A DNA stretch of 64,000 nt, taken from the NCBI GenBank assembly GCA_038109305.1, contig JAYNIR010000003.1, positions 62,001-126,000 of the forward strand, written 5' to 3'. Made by a program: the position numbers and the translations under genes. The stretch is from UBA1479 sp038109305 (GTDB lineage Bacteria; Pseudomonadota; Alphaproteobacteria; Rhodospirillales; Casp-alpha2). Below, in pieces: positions 9,465 to 16,361 of the stretch. Each line of letters starts with the position of its first letter. Position 1 is the stretch's first letter. The notes beneath the pieces were generated by a model, which did no database searches, was not told the origin of the DNA, and was given only the letters and a program-made list of their open reading frames with translations.

Positions 9465-9682
9465 AAGGTCCTCCAGGCATTAGAAATTTGGGGTGCGCCG
9501 GCGGGCTGCCCCCGGCGACAGGTGGATGGGGTTATAGGCCCGCCCGCCCGGACTTGCAAGGAGTTCCGTCGCTTTCCGGCACCGGGTTTTTCAGCGGGCT
9601 GAGGACGCCGACCGCCCACATTTGGCCCAAATCGCGTGCCCCGATAGGGTTTCCGTCGGCGACGTTCGCCATGGCATGCGCC

Positions 9683-10419
9683 ATGACACACGACTGGGGC
9701 ATTCAGGGTGGTGACCATGACCATCGAAAACCCGACCGGTCCCTGGCGGTGAGACGAAGGCGCGTGCTCAAGGCCGCCGGGGCGTTCGGCGGCGCGCTGC
9801 TGGGGTCGGCGGTGCCGGCCTGGGCCAAGCTGCTCCCGCCAACGCCGGGGCAGACACCGGGGCCGTTTTATACGGAATTTCCACCGCAGTCGCTGCATAA
9901 CGGCCTAGTGTGTAAGCCGGGCGCGATAAAGCCCGCGAAGGGGCAGATTTTGTTCATTTCGGGCCGGTTGCTCGGCCCCGCGGGCAGGCCGATCCAGGGA
10001 GCCCGGATCGAAATCTGGCACGCCAACGCCTTCGGCCGCTATCACCACCCCTACGGCGCCGGCGGCGCCGGCGCGGTCGACCCCAATTTTCAGGGCTTCG
10101 GCCATCATCGGACGGCCAAGGACGGCGGTTATGAATTCCGCACCATCAAGCCGCCCGCCTACAGCGGCGACGAATGGGTGCGGGCGCCACGTATTCATTT
10201 GCTGGTGGCGCCCCGGGCGGCGGCGCCTGTAAGACGCAGATGTATTTCACCGGCGAACCGATGAACGCCCAAGACTGGATCCTGCAGAGCCTAGGCGCAC
10301 AGGCAAATCTGGTCATCCGCGACACCAGTTCCGCCGGGCCGGAGGCGGAGCCGAACGCGCTTGCCGCGCGCTTCAACATCGTCATGGGACAGCCTGGATT
10401 GGACCAGAAACAGAATTAA
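9683..10419 (+). pseudogene. Intradiol ring-cleavage dioxygenase remnant, frameshifted
   Basis: Resembles exported intradiol dioxygenases that cleave catechol-type rings. A twin-arginine-like leader (RRRRVLKAAGAFGGALLG) is followed by GQTPGPFYTEFPPQS, GRYHHPYGAG with the first Tyr iron ligand, and EFRTIKPPAYSGDEW with the second. The reading frame breaks at about 10210: the first frame runs into unrelated sequence, while the frame one base over continues GGGACKTQMYFTGEPMNAQD to a stop at 10419. Restoring one G repairs the join. The expected HxH ligand motif reads R-I-H, so one iron ligand is also changed. The start is unsure: ATG 9683, GTG 9749, or an ATG at 9717 in another frame. Two independent lesions favour a pseudogene over a sequencing error. 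Confidence 0.75.
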
Positions 10420-10463
10420 ATAATAAAATTAGATATATTCTTTAATAGATTGTTTTTTAGTAA
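10420..10463. other. AT-rich intergenic block
   Basis: Forty-four bases between the dioxygenase remnant and the folk stop, almost entirely A and T, in a region otherwise about two-thirds G+C. No clear hairpin or gene was found in it. It may serve as the end region for two converging transcripts (dioxygenase remnant on plus, folK on minus). Confidence 0.5.
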
Positions 10464-11015
10464 TTATATGGTGATTTTCCTGCGTCCCGACGCAGCCGGT
10501 AGCGCCCGAATGCGGTCCGGCGCGGTTTCCGCCGCCGGTAGGTCCGCGGCCATATCGGCGACCGTCCGGCCGAGTACCGGATGCCGCCAATCGGGCACCA
10601 GGTCGCGCAGCGGCAACAGTGCGAAGGCGCGGTCCTGCAGGCGCGGATGCGGCACCTGGATGTTGCCGTTGATGGCCGTGTCGCCGTAGGCCAGAAGGTC
10701 CAGGTCGAGCGTCCGCGGGGCGTTTTTTTCGGCCCGCGCGCGGCCGAAATCTGCCTCGACCGCCAACAGCCGGATCAGCAAATCGCTTGGCGAAAGCCCG
10801 GTTTCAAGCCGCGCCGCGCCGTTCACGTACCAGGGCTGGTCTGAAATCGGCACCGGCGCGCTTTCGTACCACAGAGAACACCCGGTAACCGTGACGTCAG
10901 CCATGGCGTCCAGGCGGTCCAGCGCCGCGCCGCAGGTTTGCAGCGGCGTACCGTGCCGGTCACTCGGCAAATTGGCGCCGACGCCAATGATGACGGGCCC
11001 CAAAGCGCCGGTCAT
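10464..11015 (-). CDS. folK: 2-amino-4-hydroxy-6-hydroxymethyldihydropteridine diphosphokinase
   Basis: HPPK adds pyrophosphate from ATP to 6-hydroxymethyl-dihydropterin in folate synthesis. The 183-residue protein opens with VIIGVGANLPSDRHG, then SLWYESAPVPISDQPWYVNG (about 47-66) and the signature APRTLDLDLLAYGD (about 98-111), whose aspartates bind magnesium. Family length is normal. It is convergent with the dioxygenase remnant and divergent from the NYN gene 100 bases away. Confidence 0.92.
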   Translation of the reverse strand: MTGALGPVIIGVGANLPSDRHGTPLQTCGAALDRLDAMADVTVTGCSLWYESAPVPISDQPWYVNGAARLETGLSPSDLLIRLLAVEADFGRARAEKNAPRTLDLDLLAYGDTAINGNIQVPHPRLQDRAFALLPLRDLVPDWRHPVLGRTVADMAADLPAAETAPDRIRALPAASGRRKITI

Positions 11016-11115
11016 TGATCTGCCCCCTTGCCTGATCCAGCGGAAAGGCCTAAGTCTTTCATCCGATATTTGACCACTTAATTACTCAATTTATATAGAG
11101 AAAAGGTTTATTATC

Positions 11116-11733
11116 ATGCACTTTTACCCGGAAGAACGGGTCGCTCTCTTTATCGACGGATCAAACCTCTACGCCGCCGCCCGGGCGCTCGATTTCGACA
11201 TCGATTACAAGCGCCTGCTTGCCGTTTTTGCCAAAAGGTGCCGGCTGATCCGCGCGTTCTACTATACGGCGCTGATAGAAGACCAGGAGTATTCGCCAAT
11301 CCGCCCGCTGGTCGACTGGCTGGATTACAACGGCTACACCATGGTCACCAAACCGACTAAGGAATTCACTGATTCCTCAGGCCGCCGCAAGATCAAAGGC
11401 AACATGGATATCGAGCTGGCGATCGACGTTATAGAGATGGCGGATAAGCTTGATCATATAGTCTTATTTTCCGGAGACGGGGATTTCCGGAGACTTTTGG
11501 ATGCCGTTCAGCGCTGCGGATGCCGGGTCAGCGTCGTCTCGACCGTCCAGTCCCAGCCCCCCATGGTCGCCGACGAATTGCGCCGTCAGGCCGATATTTT
11601 CATCGAACTGGCCGACCTGATCCCTGACATTCAGCGCCGGGGCGGCGGTGACCGCGGCCCGCGCCACCACCAGGATCAAGATTACGACGACGAGTACGAG
11701 GACGAAGGCGAGGCCGAAGTCGAAATCGTCTGA
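11116..11733 (+). CDS. NYN domain ribonuclease-like protein (LabA/DUF88 type)
   Basis: PIN-like NYN domain of the LabA/DUF88 group, a presumed metal-dependent RNase. Acidic positions expected for the active site are seen in ALFIDGSNLYAAA (about 10-22), KGNMDIELAIDVIEMA (about 94-109) and VLFSGDGDFRRLL (about 115-127). The last 40 residues are a low-complexity acidic tail. The 205-residue gene ends in TGATG, sharing one base with the start of the uracil-DNA glycosylase gene, so the two are probably co-translated. The leader is AT-rich with a purine-rich AGAAAAGG before the start. The substrate is unknown. Confidence 0.85.
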   Translation: MHFYPEERVALFIDGSNLYAAARALDFDIDYKRLLAVFAKRCRLIRAFYYTALIEDQEYSPIRPLVDWLDYNGYTMVTKPTKEFTDSSGRRKIKGNMDIELAIDVIEMADKLDHIVLFSGDGDFRRLLDAVQRCGCRVSVVSTVQSQPPMVADELRRQADIFIELADLIPDIQRRGGGDRGPRHHQDQDYDDEYEDEGEAEVEIV

Positions 11734-12395
11734 TGCCCGCCGGTTTCGCCGAACCGCCCCGCGATTGCGGCAAATGCCCCCGCCTCGCGGGGTTTCGCCG
11801 GGACAACCGGAAATCCTTCGCCGATTGGCATAACGCGCCGGTCCCGGCCTTTGGGCCACTGGACGCGCGGCTTCTGGTCATCGGTCTGGCGCCGGGGCTG
11901 CGGGGGGCCAACCGCACGGGCCGGCCGTTCACCGGCGATTACGCGGGCGACCTTTTGTATCCCACATTGGCTGAATTCGGCTGGACTCGGGGCGACTATG
12001 GCGGCGACGTCGACGATGGGCTTTCGCTTGACGGCTGCCGGATCACCAACGCGGTCCGCTGCGTGCCGCCGGAAAACAAGCCCGTCGGCTCGGAAACCAG
12101 GGCCTGCCGGGGCTATCTGGTCGATGAAATCGCCGCCTTGCCGAACCTTCGGGTGATCGTCGCGCTGGGCGGTCTGGCGCACGGGTCGATCCTGTCAGCA
12201 CTGGGGCTACGCAAGAAGGACTTCCCGTTCGCGCACGAGGCCGTCCACGACATCGGCCCCGGAGGCGCCGCCGGCGCGGGCCGGCGGCTGATCGACAGCT
12301 ATCATTGCTCCCGCTACAACACCAACACCGGCCGTCTGACGCCCGACATGTTCCGCAACGTCTTCCGCCGGGTCTCCGCGGTTTTACGCCCCTGA
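11733..12395 (+). CDS. Uracil-DNA glycosylase, family 5 (iron-sulfur)
   Basis: Excises uracil, and in characterised relatives other deaminated bases, from DNA. The family 5 motif GLAPGLRGANRTGRPFTGD (about 51-69) and the C-terminal YHCSRYNTNTGRLT (about 191-204) are clear. Cys12 and Cys15 in DCGKCPRL, with later cysteines in CRGYL and YHCS, fit the [4Fe-4S] ligands. Length is 220 residues. It overlaps the NYN gene by one base (TGATG). Family 5 is favoured over family 4 because of the GLRGANRTG motif. Confidence 0.88.
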   Translation: MPAGFAEPPRDCGKCPRLAGFRRDNRKSFADWHNAPVPAFGPLDARLLVIGLAPGLRGANRTGRPFTGDYAGDLLYPTLAEFGWTRGDYGGDVDDGLSLDGCRITNAVRCVPPENKPVGSETRACRGYLVDEIAALPNLRVIVALGGLAHGSILSALGLRKKDFPFAHEAVHDIGPGGAAGAGRRLIDSYHCSRYNTNTGRLTPDMFRNVFRRVSAVLRP

Positions 12396-12482
12396 ACGGC
12401 TCTTGACGAGCGCCTCTTGGCAGGCCGCGCCGATCCGGTTATCGTTTTCCCATCAAACGCTTTCAGTACCTGGGGAGTGGGG

Positions 12483-12671
12483 ATGAGCGCCGAAATCGTC
12501 AACCTGCGGCAATACCGCAAACAGAAATCCAAGGCCGCCAAGGACTTGGCCGCCGCTGCCAACCGCCGGCGTCACGGCCGGATCAAGGGGGAACGGCTCG
12601 CCGACAAGGATGGCGAGGCCCGTCAGGCGCGTGACCTGGACGGCAAACAGCTTGAAACCGATATCGACTGA
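12483..12671 (+). CDS. DUF4169 family small protein
   Basis: A 62-residue basic protein starting MSAEIVNLRQYRKQKSKAAK, the recognisable DUF4169 opening, and continuing NRRRHGRIKGERLADKDGEA. It has no signal peptide or membrane segment. The family is common in alphaproteobacteria and has no known function. The ATG at 12483 is preferred because the family begins there; the frame is open upstream without family resemblance. It follows the glycosylase gene by 87 bases on the same strand. Confidence 0.75.
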   Translation: MSAEIVNLRQYRKQKSKAAKDLAAAANRRRHGRIKGERLADKDGEARQARDLDGKQLETDID

Positions 12672-12882
12672 CTGGGGATTGACCCAGCCCCTTCCCGCCC
12701 CGCGCCACCTGCCCGTTAATGACTTTTCCGACCAGCACCTGATCCCGGCCCCGGCCTCGTAATCCCCGCCGATAAACGCCATATGGAAGGTATCCCGTGC
12801 GGCCCTCCGGACGAACTCATCCGACACCGCACGAACGAGCAGCCCCCCCGGCCCGGGCACCTAAGAAAGGCACGATACCGGA
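12672..12882. other. Intergenic stretch without recognised feature
   Basis: About 210 bases between the DUF4169 gene and the GST gene. I see no coding potential that resembles a known family, no tRNA and no clear terminator. A ribosome-binding-like AAGAAAGG lies just before the GST start. Confidence 0.5.
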
Positions 12883-13581
12883 ATGATCGATCTTTATTCC
12901 TGGCCCACCCCCAACGGCCACAAAGTCCACATCATGCTCGAGGAAACGGGCCTGGCCTATAACGTCCACCCGATCAACATCCAGGCGGGCGACCAGTTCG
13001 GCGACCACTTCCTCTCGATCAGCCCGAACAATCGCATCCCGGCGATGATCGATCAGGACGGCCCGGGCGGAAAGCCCTACTCGATCTTTGAAAGCGGCGC
13101 GATCCTCATCTACCTGGCGGACAAAACGGGGCAGTTTCTGCCGACGGAACCGGTCAAGAAGTACGACACCCTACAATGGCTCATGTGGCAGATGGGCGGA
13201 GTCGGACCCATGTTCGGCCAGGCGCATCACTTCCGGGGCTACGCGCCGGAAAAAATCCAGTACGGCATCGACCGCTACACCAACGAAGCCGGACGGCTCT
13301 ATCGGATCATGGACAAGCAATTGGGCAAGCACGAATACCTGGCCGGCAGCGACTACACCATCGCCGACATGGCAACCTTCCCCTGGACCCGGTCTATCGA
13401 CCGCCAGGGTCATTCGCTGAAGGATTTCCCGAACGTCAAGCGCTGGTCGGACACGCTCAACGCCCGGCCCGCCTTGGCGAAGGGCGTGACGATCCTGGAA
13501 GATGTGCGGGGTGAGAGAAAACCACTGACCGACGAACAGCGGGCCATCATGTTCGGCGACAAGCAGTTCGAGAAACGCTAG
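12883..13581 (+). CDS. Glutathione S-transferase, YfcG/Ure2p-like
   Basis: Thioredoxin-fold N-terminal domain plus helical C-terminal domain. The segment SWPTPNGHKVHIMLEETGL (about 6-24) is the TPNGxKV motif of the nu-class/YfcG disulfide-bond reductases, which bind two glutathiones and lack a catalytic Ser or Cys. SPNNRIPAMID and FESGAILIYLADKTG follow, the latter holding the glutathione-binding Glu-Ser. Length is 232 residues with a full C-terminal domain (YLAGSDYTIADMATFPW). Likely a cytoplasmic disulfide reductase; the substrate cannot be read from sequence. The crotonase gene follows after 73 bases. Confidence 0.87.
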   Translation: MIDLYSWPTPNGHKVHIMLEETGLAYNVHPINIQAGDQFGDHFLSISPNNRIPAMIDQDGPGGKPYSIFESGAILIYLADKTGQFLPTEPVKKYDTLQWLMWQMGGVGPMFGQAHHFRGYAPEKIQYGIDRYTNEAGRLYRIMDKQLGKHEYLAGSDYTIADMATFPWTRSIDRQGHSLKDFPNVKRWSDTLNARPALAKGVTILEDVRGERKPLTDEQRAIMFGDKQFEKR

Positions 13582-13654
13582 CCTTCACCCCCGCCGAATC
13601 ACTCCGATCAACACAAACGGCGGCCCAATCGCCGGAACCGAAGGACCATCCGCC

Positions 13655-14482
13655 ATGACGACCTATCCCCAACCCAGTTTCGATGCCGACCTCGCGGCCA
13701 ACGCCGGCGACGATATTCTTTACGAGGTGCGGGACGGCATCGGATTCCTCACCTTCAACCGGCCGGAAAAGCGGAATTCCATGACGTTCGAAATGTATGA
13801 ACGCATGGCGCAGATCTGTACCGAGGTCAGCGAGAAACAGGACATCCGCGTTCTGGTCTTGACCGGCGCCGGGGATAAGGCCTTCGCCGCCGGCACTGAC
13901 ATGAAGCAATTCCGCGTGTTCGACCGGGAAGAGGACGCGCTCGCCTACGAAGCGCGCATCGACCGCACCTTGGGCGCGTTGGAAGTGTGCAAGGTGCCGA
14001 CCATCGCCGCCATCCGGGGAGCGTGCGCCGGCGGCGGCGCGGGCATCGCGGCCTGCTGCGACGTCCGCATCGCGACGAAGGACTCGAAGTTCGGCTTCCC
14101 CGTCGCCCGCACGCTCGGCAACTGCATTTCCATGAACAACATCGCCCGCGTGCGCGACCTGATTGGGTCGGCCCGGATCAAGGACATTATCTTCCGCGCC
14201 AAGATGATCGATGCGGAAACGGCCATGGAATACGGCTTTCTCTCGGAAGTTTTGGAAACGCCGGAAGAGGTCTCCCCCCGGGCCGAGTCCATCGCCCGCG
14301 AGATCGCGACCTACGCGCCGCTCACCTTGCAGGCGACGAAAGAGGCGCTCTTGCGCATGCGGACGCTGCTGCCCCCGGGCGGCGGCCGTGACCTGCTGCT
14401 GTCGTGCTACATGAGCGACGACTTCCGCGAAGGCATGGAGGCGTTCCTCGGCAAACGCCCGCCGGTGTTTAAGGGGAAGTAG
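13655..14482 (+). CDS. Enoyl-CoA hydratase/isomerase family protein (crotonase fold)
   Basis: Crotonase-superfamily protein of 275 residues with TFNRPEKRNSM (about 33-43), the oxyanion-hole segment AFAAGTDMKQF (about 77-87) and CAGGGAGIAACCDVRIA (about 124-140). The two glutamates of classical enoyl-CoA hydratase (GGGCEL and PE) are Gly130 and Val150 here. It is therefore unlikely to hydrate enoyl-CoA by the classical mechanism; another crotonase-type reaction on an acyl-CoA or related substrate is possible. It follows the GST gene in the same direction. No signal peptide is present. Confidence 0.82.
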   Translation: MTTYPQPSFDADLAANAGDDILYEVRDGIGFLTFNRPEKRNSMTFEMYERMAQICTEVSEKQDIRVLVLTGAGDKAFAAGTDMKQFRVFDREEDALAYEARIDRTLGALEVCKVPTIAAIRGACAGGGAGIAACCDVRIATKDSKFGFPVARTLGNCISMNNIARVRDLIGSARIKDIIFRAKMIDAETAMEYGFLSEVLETPEEVSPRAESIAREIATYAPLTLQATKEALLRMRTLLPPGGGRDLLLSCYMSDDFREGMEAFLGKRPPVFKGK

Positions 14483-14775
14483 GAGGCATTCGTCTGCTGA
14501 TCACCGCACAGCGGGCCAAATACGGCGCGGCACTGAAAGTCCGCGAATAGCCGTAACCTGCTAACGCCGTCGGCGCGCCGGGTCTGCGGCTGTCGCTTGT
14601 CACTTCTGCCATTTTCGCCCGGCTGACGCCGGTCGCGGGCCCACTGCCCTTTGGTGGCGGTGCATTTCGTCTTGGGCGATTCTTCGGGTGACGGGGGCTC
14701 CTGCATTTCACCCAAGACCGATCCTGGCTTCCCCGAAAATAGGCGAACGAACCTGTTCTCCCAATCATCGGCCAT
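14407..14775 (-). CDS. Possible small hypothetical protein downstream of smpB
   Basis: An open frame of 122 codons starting four bases after the smpB stop. The first third (MADDWENRFVRLFSGKPGSV) reads like natural protein; the remainder is basic and unlike any family I know. Its end overlaps the crotonase gene on the other strand by 76 bases, which argues against the full length being coding. It could be a real gene, a decayed one, or chance. No function is proposed. Confidence 0.25.
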   Translation of the reverse strand: MADDWENRFVRLFSGKPGSVLGEMQEPPSPEESPKTKCTATKGQWARDRRQPGENGRSDKRQPQTRRADGVSRLRLFADFQCRAVFGPLCGDQQTNASYFPLNTGGRLPRNASMPSRKSSLM

Positions 14776-14779
14776 GGGA

Positions 14780-15262
14780 TCACCCCTTATCCCTGAGCAA
14801 CCGCGCCTTCTGCCGGTCCCAGGACCGGGCTTTTTCCGTCTCGCGCTTGTCGTACTGGCGTTTGCCTTCGGCCAGCGCCAACTGCACCTTGGCGATGCCG
14901 CGTTTGTTAAAATAGATCGAGAGCGGCAACAGCGTCATGCCCTTGCGGTTGACAGCGCCGGACAGCCGCGAGATTTCCCGCCGGTGCAAAAGAAGTTTCC
15001 GTTTGCGCTTGGGCTCGTGCGAATGGATCGAGGCGTTTTCGTATTTTGGAATGTCGGCGTTGTAGAGGTAAAGGTCGCCGTCTTCATCCGCCGCGTAGGC
15101 CTCGACCAGCGAACCGCGCCCTAAGCGCAGCGACTTGACCTCCGTACCGGCTAGCATGATGCCCGCTTCCAGATCCTCGACAATGGTGTAATCGCGCCGG
15201 GCGCGGCGGTTCTGGGCGACGATGTTACCCGAAACCCCTTTCTTTTTATTTTTTCCCGCCAT
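14780..15262 (-). CDS. smpB: SsrA-binding protein SmpB
   Basis: Binds tmRNA and delivers it to stalled ribosomes for trans-translation. The 160-residue protein has the conserved IVAQNRRARRDYTIVEDLEA start region (about 14-33), GTEVKSLRLGRGSL, and the basic C-terminal tail EGKRQYDKRETEKARSWDR that enters the decoding centre. It lies 44 bases downstream of dapA on the same strand, a typical pairing in this group. Confidence 0.95.
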   Translation of the reverse strand: MAGKNKKKGVSGNIVAQNRRARRDYTIVEDLEAGIMLAGTEVKSLRLGRGSLVEAYAADEDGDLYLYNADIPKYENASIHSHEPKRKRKLLLHRREISRLSGAVNRKGMTLLPLSIYFNKRGIAKVQLALAEGKRQYDKRETEKARSWDRQKARLLRDKG

Positions 15263-15306
15263 GACCCGACCCTCAATGCCGGAGGCCGGCTCCGGTCTTG
15301 CGCGCG

Positions 15307-16182
15307 CTAGTTCAGCAGGCCGGCCCCGCGCAATGCGTTGCGGACCTTTTCCTTGCTAGCGTCGGCGATTTCACAGATCGGCAGGCGGGTTTCGCCGCTG
15401 CACTTGCCCATGAGCGCCGCCGCGTATTTGACCGGCCCTGGGCTGGTTTCGCAGAACATGGCGTCGTGCACCGGGGTCAGCCGGTCCTGCAGGTCCATGA
15501 CTTTTTTCATGTCGCCGTCGCGCCAGGCCTTCTGCATGTCCGCACACATGCGGGGCGCGATGTTGGCGGTGACGGAAATACAGCCGTGACCGCCCGCCGC
15601 CAGGAACGGGATGGCGGTGCCGTCTTCGCCCGACATCTGGCAGAAATCGGTGCCGGCGGCCAAGCGCGCGGCGATCGGCCGGCCCAAATCCTGGGTCGCG
15701 TCCTTGACGCCGACGATGTTCGGCAGCTTGGCGAGCTTCGCCATGGTTTCGACCTTCATGTCGACGACCGAGCGGCCGGGGATGTTGTAGATGATGATCG
15801 GCAGGCCGCCTTCGTCGTGGATCGCCTTATAATGTTCGTACAACCCGGCCTGGGTCGGCTTGTTGTAATAGGGCGTCACGACCAGCGCCGCATCGGCCCC
15901 CGCCGCCTTGGCATGCTTGGTCAGTTCGATGGCCTCTTTCGTCGAGTTTGAACCCGCGCCGGCGATGACGGGCACGCGTTTGTCCGCGACCTCGATGCAC
16001 CATTCAGTCACCTTCATGTGTTCGTCATGGCTGAGCGTCGGCGACTCGCCGGTGGTGCCGCACGGCACGAGGCCGTCCGAGCCCTCTTCAATCTGCCATT
16101 CAACCAATGACTTGAACGCCGACTCGTCCAATTCGCCGTCCTTGAACGGCGTAATCAGCGCGGGGAATGAACCTTTGAACAT
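15307..16182 (-). CDS. dapA: 4-hydroxy-tetrahydrodipicolinate synthase
   Basis: Condenses pyruvate with aspartate semialdehyde, the first committed step of lysine and diaminopimelate synthesis. Motifs include ALITPFKDGELDESAF (about 7-22), CGTTGESPTL (about 42-51) and VVTPYYNKPTQAGLYEH with the catalytic tyrosine. The Schiff-base lysine is in IVGVKDATQDLGR. The ATG at 16182 gives 291 residues starting MFKGSFPALITPF, as in the family; the open frame further upstream is not DapA-like. It is divergent from slt across about 180 bases. Confidence 0.95.
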   Translation of the reverse strand: MFKGSFPALITPFKDGELDESAFKSLVEWQIEEGSDGLVPCGTTGESPTLSHDEHMKVTEWCIEVADKRVPVIAGAGSNSTKEAIELTKHAKAAGADAALVVTPYYNKPTQAGLYEHYKAIHDEGGLPIIIYNIPGRSVVDMKVETMAKLAKLPNIVGVKDATQDLGRPIAARLAAGTDFCQMSGEDGTAIPFLAAGGHGCISVTANIAPRMCADMQKAWRDGDMKKVMDLQDRLTPVHDAMFCETSPGPVKYAAALMGKCSGETRLPICEIADASKEKVRNALRGAGLLN

Positions 16183-16361
16183 GCGGGCCTCCATTGTCCC
16201 TAGACTTGTGCGGACCTTAGACGCCCCCAGACGGGCGGGCAAGTGGGCAGAACGGCCTGGCCCGAGCCGGGGAATTGCCAAAAACCGAGCCGCTTGTTGT
16301 CCCGCGCGCCGGGCCCTATGATTCTCCTATGATCGTACTGGGAAGATCACGGGGCATCCCT

